The position numbers and the translations under genes are program-made. The notes under the pieces are model-generated. The model worked only from the letters and a program-made list of their open reading frames with translations. It ran no database searches and was not told the origin of the DNA. Positions 31,236-38,935 of a DNA stretch of 64,000 nucleotides are shown one piece after another. Numbering within the stretch: position 1 is the stretch's first letter; each line of letters begins with the position of its first letter. Source of the stretch: Desulfurispira natronophila (GTDB lineage: Bacteria; Chrysiogenota; Chrysiogenetes; Chrysiogenales; Chrysiogenaceae); the NCBI RefSeq assembly GCF_014203025.1, contig NZ_JACHID010000009.1, forward strand, positions 60,810 to 124,809. Direction: 5' to 3'.

Positions 31236-31264
31236 AATATAGCATCACCACGCCCGTCGGACAA
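31236..31264 (-). promoter_or_regulatory. Candidate promoter for nrdJ
   Basis: Minus strand TTGTCC (31264-31259), 17 bases, TATATT (31241-31236). Four and five matches to the sigma-70 hexamers. Start near 31229. Confidence 0.4.
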
Positions 31265-31458
31265 CTAAAAACTACAAAATCCTCCACCCTTCGACCCATG
31301 ATGCCTGCTCAAGGCACTCTACGACGCAACAACACAAACAACTAAAAACAAAGGAGATAGCCAGGCGCCCCTACAGGAATCCCCAATTGATGGGCCCATG
31401 CGACGACGCTGCCGAGGACAGAAGCTATGCGACGCGCTGAAACCGCGATCAATGTGAT

Positions 31459-32391
31459 TTACCTGAAACAAGACATGCCTTGCCTGAGATTTTTGGCCCG
31501 CAACTGCTCTGTTATCGCCTCCAGAACACATTGCTTCTGTGTTATCCACTCAGGTGCCACCAGCTGCTCCCGCGATGAAGCATCACCGGTCAGACGGTGA
31601 ATCACGCAATCAAGTGGCAAACTGCCTATGGCCTGCGCTACTGCATCAGTATACTCCGCAAGAGTTGGCAGCACAAATGGATGCTGACGATACATGCGGG
31701 CCAGCTCCGTGCCTTCTATAATATGCAGCATGTGAATTTTTATACCGTCAACACCCATTGTCCCCAGCTGCCTGACGCCCTCCACGCTTTCTTGCAAACT
31801 CTCTGTGGGCAGACCAAAGATAACATGGGCACAAACCTTGATACCCCGCTGGCGAGTCGCCTCTATAGCCCGCAGGGCTGTATCCACATTGTGACCACGG
31901 CGGATAAACTCCAGGGACTCATCCTTCAGGCTCTGAACCCCATACTCCACCCACAGCTCATAACCCTCGCGCTGATAGGACTCCAGCAAATCCAATCGCT
32001 CTTCATCGATACAGTCGGGTCGCGTGCCAACGGACAGACCGATGAAGTCCTCACTCAAGGAAAGCACCCGGTCATAGAGCAAGCGCAGCTCACCCACCGG
32101 CGCATGAGTATTGGAGTAGGCTTGAAGATAGGCCAGGAATTTGCGCGCCTTGTGGCGACGACGCAGAGAAGCAATAGCCCGCTGCACCTGTTCACTGACA
32201 GAACCGTACTCAGCGGCGATAGCGGCCGCACTGCCGGAAGGGGAGCAGTACACACAGCCGCCCTGCTGGCGACTTTCACGGTTAGGACAGGAAAAACCCG
32301 CGTCCACCGGCACCTTATAGACCTTGGCACCAAAGCGAAAGCGGAAGTATTCATTCAGGCCAATGTAGCGCTTACCCTCTATGCGCCACAT
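31459..32391 (-). CDS. YhcC-type radical SAM protein (TIGR01212 family)
   Basis: 310 residues. The [4Fe-4S] site is the spaced variant of this family: [15 protein letters not shown] (C-x11... pattern with the last two Cys as CxxC), followed by radical-SAM segments [31 protein letters not shown] and [10 protein letters not shown]. The family is widespread; its substrate is not established, and a link to RNA modification or anaerobic metabolism has been suggested. Its start overlaps the hisF end by 13 bases, so the two are translationally linked although their roles differ. Confidence 0.85.
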   Translation of the reverse strand: MWRIEGKRYIGLNEYFRFRFGAKVYKVPVDAGFSCPNRESRQQGGCVYCSPSGSAAAIAAEYGSVSEQVQRAIASLRRRHKARKFLAYLQAYSNTHAPVGELRLLYDRVLSLSEDFIGLSVGTRPDCIDEERLDLLESYQREGYELWVEYGVQSLKDESLEFIRRGHNVDTALRAIEATRQRGIKVCAHVIFGLPTESLQESVEGVRQLGTMGVDGIKIHMLHIIEGTELARMYRQHPFVLPTLAEYTDAVAQAIGSLPLDCVIHRLTGDASSREQLVAPEWITQKQCVLEAITEQLRAKNLRQGMSCFR

Positions 32392-33152
32392 GAACGGGGA
32401 AAGCGCACGGGAATACCACGGTCATGCAGGTACTGCTTGGCCTCGCCGATGGTGTAGATGCCAAAGTGAAAAATGGAGGCGGCCAGAGCGGCATCAGCCT
32501 TGCCTTCAGCAAAACCATCGTACATATGCTCCAAGTTGCCAACGCCACCACTGGCAATGACGGGGATGCCCACTGCTGTAGAAACTGCCCAGGTAAACTC
32601 CAGATCGTATCCGTTCTTGGTACCGTCACAGTCCATGCTGGTCAGCAGAATCTCGCCGCAGCCGTAGGACTCCATGCGCTGGCACCACTCCACCGCGTCG
32701 ATACCGGTGGCATTGCGACCACCGTGGGTAAAAATTTCCCAGTGGTCTCCTACCCGCTTGCCATCGACTGCCACCACAATACACTGACTGCCAAATCGCT
32801 CACTGGCGGCTCGCACAAACTCTGGTTTTTTTACTGCCGCTGTGTTTATACTCACCTTGTCAGCACCGGCATTGAGCAGCTGGCGGATATCCTCCAGCTC
32901 CCGCACGCCACCACCCACCGTCAAAGGGATGAAGACCTGATCCGCCGTGCGACGCACCATATCCAACAGAATGCCGCGAGCATCGCTGGAGGCCGTGATA
33001 TCAAGAAACGTCACCTCATCAGCCCCCGCTTGATCGTAGCGACGAGCCACCTCCACCGGATCACCGGCATCCACCAAATTGACGAAGTTTATACCTTTGA
33101 CCACTCGTCCCTTGTCCACATCGAGACAGGGGATGATTCGTTTAGTTAACAT
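32379..33152 (-). CDS. hisF: Imidazole glycerol phosphate synthase cyclase subunit
   Basis: 257 residues, a TIM barrel. Catalytic Asp11 is in [15 protein letters not shown] and the second Asp in VVAVDGKR; phosphate loops [11 protein letters not shown] and [10 protein letters not shown] are present. With HisH it turns PRFAR and ammonia into IGP and AICAR. The longer frame to 33200 was rejected in favour of the ATG after GGAACTCC at 33152. No other his gene is near, so the histidine pathway is dispersed in this genome. Confidence 0.95.
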   Translation of the reverse strand: MLTKRIIPCLDVDKGRVVKGINFVNLVDAGDPVEVARRYDQAGADEVTFLDITASSDARGILLDMVRRTADQVFIPLTVGGGVRELEDIRQLLNAGADKVSINTAAVKKPEFVRAASERFGSQCIVVAVDGKRVGDHWEIFTHGGRNATGIDAVEWCQRMESYGCGEILLTSMDCDGTKNGYDLEFTWAVSTAVGIPVIASGGVGNLEHMYDGFAEGKADAALAASIFHFGIYTIGEAKQYLHDRGIPVRFPRSCGA

Positions 33153-33457
33153 GGAGTTCCTTTCAACGGAGCGCTGAGCATTTATAATGAGATATTGCAC
33201 TCTTCAAAAAGTACTTTGCACCTTTTGATCCGCTAAAATGTGCACAAAAGCGCCCCCCAGTGCTTGCTGATTTCTGCCGTCAGCTTGTCTGGAACTGCCA
33301 GGTAGAAGCAAGCACACGGGGGAGCGGTAGAGAGCCTACTGCCTTCACCTCACCGGACGGGCTCAGGGGAAAAGAAATGCGTTGCCTTTATTGCCTTTCC
33401 TTGGTGTCCTGGTGGGCTTTGGCGTGAGAGTACTCTTCTCTTCCCTAATCTTCAGCC
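33153..33457. other. 305-base gap between hisF and trpB
   Basis: Contains the probable hisF promoter (33181-33208) and, at 33260-33315, an imperfect hairpin with outer arms GTGCTTGC/GCAAGCAC and inner arms TTCTgCC/GGtAGAA, probably ending the trpB transcript. No other feature is seen. Confidence 0.5.
33181..33208 (-). promoter_or_regulatory. Candidate promoter for hisF
   Basis: Minus strand TTTGAA (33208-33203), 16 bases, TATAAA (33186-33181); the ATG is about 29 bases downstream of the -10 box. Reasonable but unproven. Confidence 0.4.
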
Positions 33458-34801
33458 CTATCTCCCAAGCGACTTGGCAATCTCGGTTTCAGGGTGTTCG
33501 TAAGCAATCAGCTCGCCCTGGAAGTATTTCTCGTAAGAGGCGATGTCAAAGTGCCCATGACCACTGAGGTTAAAGAGGATAACTTTGGGCTTCCCCTCTT
33601 CCTTGGCTTTACGAGCCTGCTCTATCGCTGCTTTGATGGCGTGGCTAGACTCAGGAGCAGGCAGGATGCCTTCGGTACGCACGAACATGGCGGCAGCTTC
33701 AAAGCACTCCAACTGATTGTAGGCTTCGGCTTTCATGTAGCCTTCGTGATAGAGCTGACTTACCAGAGGGCTCATGCCATGATAGCGCAGTCCTCCAGCA
33801 TGGATGCCGGCGGGCATAAACTTGGAACCGAGGGTGTACATCTTCAGTTGGGGAGTAAGCTGGGCCACATCGCCAAAGTCGTAGGTGTAGGAACCTTTGG
33901 TCAGGGTGGGGCAGGCGGTGGGTTCAACAGCGATGATTTCGGTCTTCTTGCCGTTGATCATATTTTCGCGAATATAAGGAAAGGCAATACCTGCCAAGTT
34001 AGAGCCGCCACCGGCGCAACCAATAACAACGTCGGGATACTCGCCGACTTTTTCCATTTGCTTAATGGACTCCTCGCCCACAATTGTCTGGTGTAGAGCC
34101 ACGTGGTTAAGCACACTGCCCAGGCAGTAACGGGTATCCTCGCGAGCCAGGGTGTCCTCCAGCGCTTCTGAGATAGCACCTCCCAGACTACCGTTGGAGT
34201 TGGGATCCTCTTTCAGCATAGCCCGGCCACAAGCAGTCTGATTGGAGGGAGAGGGAATAACCTTACCACCCCACATCTCCATCATCGCCTTGCGGTAGGG
34301 CTTCTGCTCATAACTTACCTTGACCATATAGATAACAGACTCGATACCAAAGCGCTGGGTGGCAAAGGCAACGGAGGTACCCCACTGGCCAGCGCCCGTC
34401 TCAGTGGCAATGCGCCTGATCCCGTTGATCTTGTTGTAGTATATCTGAGGAATAGCCGTATTGGGTTTATGGGACCCGGCAGGAGACACACCTTCGTACT
34501 TATAGTAGATCTTGGCAGGAGTATCCAGCAGCTTCTCCAGCTCCGTCGCCCGAACAAGAGGGGCAGGACGCCAAATGCGATAAGTGTCAAAGACCTCCTC
34601 GGGAATCTCCACATAGGGGCCTCCCTGACCCATTTCCTGTTCCAGCAACTGGGGGGCAAAGATGCGGGCCAGCTTTTCGGGAGCGGCGGGCTCACCGGTA
34701 GATGGATCGATGGGCGGAGCCGGCTGGTTGGGCATATGAGCAATAATGTTATACCAGTGGCGAGGCATTTCCGATTCATTGAGGAGTATCTTTTTGTCCA
34801 T
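33458..34801 (-). CDS. trpB: Tryptophan synthase beta subunit, TrpB2 type
   Basis: 447 residues, longer than the 390-400 of ordinary TrpB1 and with the TrpB2-style N-terminal RIFAPQLLEQEMGQGGPYVEIP. The PLP lysine is in GSHKPNTA, the phosphate loop in CAGGGSNLAG, and ETGAGQWG is present. It makes tryptophan from indole and serine. TrpB2 proteins often lack the surface that binds TrpA and may act as indole-salvage enzymes. No trpA or other trp gene is adjacent, which fits that role. AGGAG lies upstream of the ATG. Confidence 0.93.
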   Translation of the reverse strand: MDKKILLNESEMPRHWYNIIAHMPNQPAPPIDPSTGEPAAPEKLARIFAPQLLEQEMGQGGPYVEIPEEVFDTYRIWRPAPLVRATELEKLLDTPAKIYYKYEGVSPAGSHKPNTAIPQIYYNKINGIRRIATETGAGQWGTSVAFATQRFGIESVIYMVKVSYEQKPYRKAMMEMWGGKVIPSPSNQTACGRAMLKEDPNSNGSLGGAISEALEDTLAREDTRYCLGSVLNHVALHQTIVGEESIKQMEKVGEYPDVVIGCAGGGSNLAGIAFPYIRENMINGKKTEIIAVEPTACPTLTKGSYTYDFGDVAQLTPQLKMYTLGSKFMPAGIHAGGLRYHGMSPLVSQLYHEGYMKAEAYNQLECFEAAAMFVRTEGILPAPESSHAIKAAIEQARKAKEEGKPKVILFNLSGHGHFDIASYEKYFQGELIAYEHPETEIAKSLGR

Positions 34802-35000
34802 AGGGTTCTCTCCTGATAGTATTCTGTATGTAGCTAATTTGCTGTTCCATTACATATAGCTGCGCATGTACCGCTACCAATCCGCCAGGGTTGGTCAACG
34901 ATGCCAGTCAGCAACCTAAAGGCTTCCAGCACCGCACATGGTCTTGATTGATCATCATATATTTGCCGCTATTTGACAAGCGCTGATTCGCGCCCAACAG

Positions 35001-35038
35001 CAAGGGCCACCGGTGCAGATTCGCTCCGGCGGCCCTTG
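35001..35038 (-). terminator. Hairpin after the cytochrome bd operon
   Basis: 13-bp stem (35001-35013 with 35026-35038), all pairs Watson-Crick on the minus strand except one G-U, 12-base loop; it begins 51 bases past the stop of the small cydX-like gene. The following bases are not T-rich. Confidence 0.6.
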
Positions 35039-35088
35039 AGTAAATGAACAACTATTTGGTGCTGCCAGCACCACACTTAGAGTAATGC

Positions 35089-35205
35089 TTACGACTGCTC
35101 GCGCTTCAGGTAGCTTTTCAGGCTCCAGAAGCAAAATCGATAGGTGGCATAAATAAGAACTGGCCAGACAGCCAACATTACAGCAGATTTTACTATTTCT
35201 GACAT
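35089..35205 (-). CDS. Small single-pass membrane protein of cytochrome bd (CydX-like)
   Basis: A 38-residue gene: MSEIVKSAVMLAVWPVLIYA, then TYRFCFWSLKSYLKREQS. One transmembrane helix covers residues 7-30, followed by a basic tail. It starts ten bases after cydB, preceded by GAGGAGGGG, the strongest ribosome site in this operon. Position and size match CydX/CydX-like subunits that stabilise the haems of bd oxidases, but the sequence itself is not the enteric CydX consensus, so the assignment rests on context. Confidence 0.72.
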   Translation of the reverse strand: MSEIVKSAVMLAVWPVLIYATYRFCFWSLKSYLKREQS

Positions 35206-35215
35206 AGTCCCCTCC

Positions 35216-36346
35216 TCAGTAGGCTTCCTTGTTGGCGTTGATCTCTTCGCTGGTGATCTTTTTGCGATCCATCGCCCTCCAGGACATAATGATATAGCCC
35301 AGCACCACTGGAACCAGCAGCGACACATAGCTCATCACGGTCAAAGTATAGTGACTGGCAGAGCTGTTGACAATAGTCAAGGAGCTTTGCAAATCGTAGT
35401 AGGACGGATAGAAGGCCGTATTGTTCAAGCCCAGGTTAAGAAAGAGACTCATAACCACCAACACGGCACCAGGTCCACCAAACCATATTCCACTGAGAGA
35501 CTCCTTAAATACCGTAACAAAAACCGAGTACAGTACCAACAAGACCCCAGCAAGGAACATAACCAGCACCACCGGCATGGCCAGGAAATTACTCAGATAC
35601 TTATAGCTCTGCATAAAGACCTCACCGGTGACAGGATCGTAGGCGTACCCATCCCGTAGCAACAGCCACACAGCAAACACCAGGAAAAAGGGCAAAAAGA
35701 GTACCGTATTGACAAGAACAGACTTTCGCCCTCGCTCCCTCAGGCCATCGTGATCAATATTGTTAATAAAGTACATGGCACCCAGCATTCGCCCCAGGAA
35801 GAAGATAGCTACGCCAAGAGCCACATTGAAGAAATTAGCAACGGCCTCAAGACCCCTCAGCTCTGTCTGCCACTGAGACAGGTTGAACTGGTTCAGAGAA
35901 AAGGCGGCACCGCTGAAAAGGGTTCCCACAGCCGTACCAATAAGGATAACTCCCAAACTGCCATTGATCAGCAAAAATGTCTCGTAAGTCTTGGCGCCAA
36001 GAAGGTTGTCCGGCTTCTTGCGAAACTCGTAGGAAACCGCCTGCAGAACAAAGCAGTAGAGAATGGCCATCCAGACAAAGTAGGCGCCGCCAAAGCTGGT
36101 GGCGTAAAAGAGCGGGAAGGCGGCGAAAAAGGCACCGCCAAAGAGTACCAGTGTCGTAAAGCCGAGCTCCCATTTGCGCCCCAGGGAGTTGATGATGAGG
36201 GCTTTCTCCTCCTCATTTTTTGCCAGGGTACGCAGCAGGGTCTGTCCGCCCTGCACAAACATCATAAAGACCAGCAGCCCTGCCAACAGCGACAGGATAA
36301 TCCACCAGTACTGTTGCAGTGTCAGGTGTTCCATGCTTCCAAACAT
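35216..36346 (-). CDS. cydB: Cytochrome bd ubiquinol oxidase subunit II
   Basis: 376 residues with about nine hydrophobic helices (for example YWWIILSLLAGLLVFMMFVQGG and TVMSYVSLLVPVVLGYIIMSW). CydB stabilises CydA and the haem d site. The ATG shares a base with the cydA TAA stop and follows GGAGGT, so translation is coupled. The next gene is the 38-residue CydX-like subunit. Confidence 0.95.
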   Translation of the reverse strand: MFGSMEHLTLQQYWWIILSLLAGLLVFMMFVQGGQTLLRTLAKNEEEKALIINSLGRKWELGFTTLVLFGGAFFAAFPLFYATSFGGAYFVWMAILYCFVLQAVSYEFRKKPDNLLGAKTYETFLLINGSLGVILIGTAVGTLFSGAAFSLNQFNLSQWQTELRGLEAVANFFNVALGVAIFFLGRMLGAMYFINNIDHDGLRERGRKSVLVNTVLFLPFFLVFAVWLLLRDGYAYDPVTGEVFMQSYKYLSNFLAMPVVLVMFLAGVLLVLYSVFVTVFKESLSGIWFGGPGAVLVVMSLFLNLGLNNTAFYPSYYDLQSSLTIVNSSASHYTLTVMSYVSLLVPVVLGYIIMSWRAMDRKKITSEEINANKEAY

Positions 36347-37884
36347 TACTTACCTCCCTGGGGACCGATGACAATTTGCCGCAGCATAATTTTGAAACCG
36401 GCAATAAAGAAAATTATAAACAGCAGTACAAAGAGCCAGAAGGTTATCTGCACAGCCCCGGCACCGATTGATGTGGCTGCCGCCTGCACCGGCAATAGAT
36501 CCTGAATGGCCCAGGGCTGCCGTCCCACTTCAGCCACCAGCCAGCCTGCTTGAGCGGCAATGAATCCCAGGGGAATAGAGAGAACGCACAGTCGCAAAAA
36601 CCAGGTCTTATTCTCCAAAGTATTTTTGCGCAGAAAGTAAAAAGTAGCTGCAAACAAGACAATAAAGAACACTCCCAGACCTACCATGACGCGGAAGCTG
36701 TAGAATGTCAGGGCCACCGGCGGCACAATATCGGTAGGCTCACTCAGGTAGCCGTAGCCAATATAGGGGGCATGCTCTTCGATTACTGAGCGATGCTGAC
36801 TCATAGCAATTTCATCGCCACGATCGCGGGCATCATGGAAAGCCGCCAGGGACTCCTGAGCCAGGTTGCCCCGCTCAATAAGCTCGCTTGCTGCCGGTAT
36901 TCCCTGCTCCGGATTACCATAGACCAGGTCATTGATTCCAGGCACAAAGGCGTTGATATCCCGGTACCCCATAAAGGAAAGTGCATAGGGAATGTAGATG
37001 TCAAAAAGGAAAGGCTCCCGATCATCACCCGGGCGCTTGCCAGGAGTCAGCATACCCAGTGCGACAACACCGGCCTGTGTCTGACCATCATAAAGGCCCT
37101 CCATGGCTGCCATCTTCATGGGCTGCTTCTGGGCAATTTCGTAGCCGGACTCATCACCACTCATGGCCAGGAAGATAGAAGTAATCAGACCAAAGGCAGC
37201 TGCAACCGCTATGCTGCGCTTGGCAAACTGGGTCTCGCGACCCTTGAGCAGATACCAGGCGCTGATGCCCACCACAAAGAGAGCTGCCACCACATAGCCA
37301 CTGGCTACAGTATGAAGAAACTTGGTGATCGCAACAGGAGAGAAGAGGATCTCCGCAAAGCTCAGCATCTCATTGCGAGCAGTTTCAGGATTGAAGTGGG
37401 CTCCGACAGGATAGGTCATCCAGCCGTTGGCCACCAGAATCCACAGTGCCGAGAGATTGGCGCCAATGGCCACCATCCAGGTAGAAAACAGGTGAGCCCC
37501 CTTGCTGATTTTATCCCAACCAAAAAACATGACGGCAAAAAATGTAGCCTCCAGGAAAAAGGCAACGATACCCTCAATTGCCAATGGAGCACCGAATATA
37601 TCTCCGACAAGCCAGGAGTAGTTGGACCAGTTGGTGCCGAACTGGAACTCCATGATCAGTCCGGTGGAAACCCCCACCACAAAATTGATGGCAAAGAGCT
37701 TCATCCAGAACTTCGTAACCATTTTCCAGTATTCGTCACCGGTTTTGACGTAAATCGTCTCCATAATGGCCACAATAAAACCAAGCCCCAGTGTCAGCGG
37801 GACAAAGATAAAGTGGAACATGGCAGTCACAGCAAACTGTAGCCGCGACCAATCCACATGTTCAATTCCCGTAGCCAGATCCAT
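36346..37884 (-). CDS. cydA: Cytochrome bd ubiquinol oxidase subunit I
   Basis: 512 residues. The start MDLATGIEHVDWSRLQFA (ATG at 37884 after AAGGAG) was chosen over the 12-codon longer frame. Haem ligand candidates are His24 (AMFHFIF), the His in KFLHTVASGY and the Met in YSFRVMVGLG; GWLVAEVGRQPW matches the GRQPW signature. The quinol loop is of the long (Escherichia coli-like) type, between about residues 250 and 380. The oxidase reduces O2 to water with high affinity, useful for oxygen scavenging in an anaerobe. A promoter with TTGACT and CATACT lies upstream. Confidence 0.96.
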   Translation of the reverse strand: MDLATGIEHVDWSRLQFAVTAMFHFIFVPLTLGLGFIVAIMETIYVKTGDEYWKMVTKFWMKLFAINFVVGVSTGLIMEFQFGTNWSNYSWLVGDIFGAPLAIEGIVAFFLEATFFAVMFFGWDKISKGAHLFSTWMVAIGANLSALWILVANGWMTYPVGAHFNPETARNEMLSFAEILFSPVAITKFLHTVASGYVVAALFVVGISAWYLLKGRETQFAKRSIAVAAAFGLITSIFLAMSGDESGYEIAQKQPMKMAAMEGLYDGQTQAGVVALGMLTPGKRPGDDREPFLFDIYIPYALSFMGYRDINAFVPGINDLVYGNPEQGIPAASELIERGNLAQESLAAFHDARDRGDEIAMSQHRSVIEEHAPYIGYGYLSEPTDIVPPVALTFYSFRVMVGLGVFFIVLFAATFYFLRKNTLENKTWFLRLCVLSIPLGFIAAQAGWLVAEVGRQPWAIQDLLPVQAAATSIGAGAVQITFWLFVLLFIIFFIAGFKIMLRQIVIGPQGGK

Positions 37885-37946
37885 AAACGACTCCTTACAT
37901 TCGTTAAAGTTTGGGTACAACTGTAAATTGTTTCTTCCGTTAAGAT

Positions 37947-37975
37947 AGTATGTTATTGTTTACGAGTTTAGTCAA
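37947..37975 (-). promoter_or_regulatory. Candidate promoter for cydAB
   Basis: Minus strand TTGACT (37975-37970), 17 bases, CATACT (37952-37947); the ATG is 63 bases downstream of the -10 box. No clear FNR or Rex palindrome could be recognised around it. Confidence 0.45.
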
Positions 37976-38104
37976 CATATATTTTCGAGCTCCTAGCGGA
38001 GCGAATGGCCACGCCACTGGCAGTTACTCTACCATGCAAAGCTATATAAGGAAGCCAATGGAACAGATCCACGTTTTGTCTTGTAAAAATCTGCCTGTTC
38101 AGTA

Positions 38105-38668
38105 CTACTGAAAATCTCCCAAATCGTGGCTTTTACGAAACTCCATATAGTCCACAAAGTAGCGCCAGCCACTGTAGATGGCAATGATAATAGCCAACCA
38201 CAAAATAATCAGCCCCAGTACCTGGAGACTGACAAACCACAGCTGCCAACCAAGAATCAACATAATAATGGCAGTAATCTGCAGACCGGTCTTCCATTTA
38301 CCCAGTTGGTCAGCAGGCATGACATAGCCGTGAGAGGAGGCTACCGCGCGTAAAGCGGTTACAGCAAACTCCCGTGCCAGCAACAGAATAACTGCAAAGG
38401 CCGCCACATCACCACGCTCTACAAGGCATATAAGAGCAGCAGCCACTAACAGTTTGTCGGCCACCGGATCCATGATTTTGCCAAAGTCGGTGACCAGGTT
38501 ATACTTTCGCGCCAGATGTCCATCGTAATAATCGGTGATGGCCGCCAAGGAAAATACCACTACTGAAAAAAGATCCACCAGAAAACCCTGATATGAAAGA
38601 GAGAAAACCAGGACCGGAATCAAAGCAACCCGCAGTACGGTAAGTTGATTGGGGGTATTGAGCTGCAT
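38105..38668 (-). CDS. pgsA: CDP-diacylglycerol-glycerol-3-phosphate 3-phosphatidyltransferase
   Basis: 187 residues, an integral membrane enzyme. The CDP-alcohol phosphotransferase motif is complete: DYYDGHLARKYNLVTDFGKIMDPVADK at about residues 46-72 in the D-x2-DG-x2-AR-x8-G-x3-D-x3-D pattern. It makes phosphatidylglycerol phosphate, the first committed step to PG and cardiolipin. It is monocistronic, 220 bases upstream of cydA on the same strand. Confidence 0.93.
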   Translation of the reverse strand: MQLNTPNQLTVLRVALIPVLVFSLSYQGFLVDLFSVVVFSLAAITDYYDGHLARKYNLVTDFGKIMDPVADKLLVAAALICLVERGDVAAFAVILLLAREFAVTALRAVASSHGYVMPADQLGKWKTGLQITAIIMLILGWQLWFVSLQVLGLIILWLAIIIAIYSGWRYFVDYMEFRKSHDLGDFQ

Positions 38669-38935
38669 AATGGTGACCTCTTAGATAATAATCTTTAAAA
38701 CGGCTTGATGTTTCACCATCCAAGTCCGCTGTCAGGTTCCGGACCTTTGCACCGGAATCAGTGCTTTTCTCTTGCAGTAAATAAATATATCCACTGCCAA
38801 CGAATCTACCATAAACCCACAGCAGGCGGAAATAGGCAATGTACGCTTTTTGCCCTCAAACACTAGACCACCCAAAATTCCCTTTAACACTAAACGGCAA
38901 GCTACCAGTAGGCTCTTCTCGTGGTACTTTAACCA

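Larger units (their letters stand above)
31052..31458. other. 407-base gap between nrdJ and the YhcC-type gene
   Basis: Holds no supported gene. It contains the probable nrdJ promoter (31236-31264), a 13-bp perfect hairpin in the resulting leader (31178-31212), and ACACAATAT at 31136-31144, which matches one half of the NrdR-box consensus while the other half is degenerate. A 12-base string ACAACTAAAAAC occurs twice (near 31261 and 31336). Confidence 0.6.

Noticed and set aside
31052..31250. Cobalamin riboswitch before nrdJ
   Set aside because: The conserved B12 box and the GCCACTG core could not be found; only a GGTAGT/ACTACC hairpin is present near 31084-31115.
34802..34990. T-box or trp attenuator before trpB
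   Set aside because: No T-box sequence, no Trp-rich leader peptide and no terminator hairpin could be seen.
37885..38104. FNR or Rex site upstream of cydA
   Set aside because: AT-rich partial matches exist but none has two good half sites.
38098..38112. TTCAGTA-C-TACTGAA palindrome as pgsA terminator
   Set aside because: It overlaps the pgsA stop codon, its loop is one base, and no T run follows.
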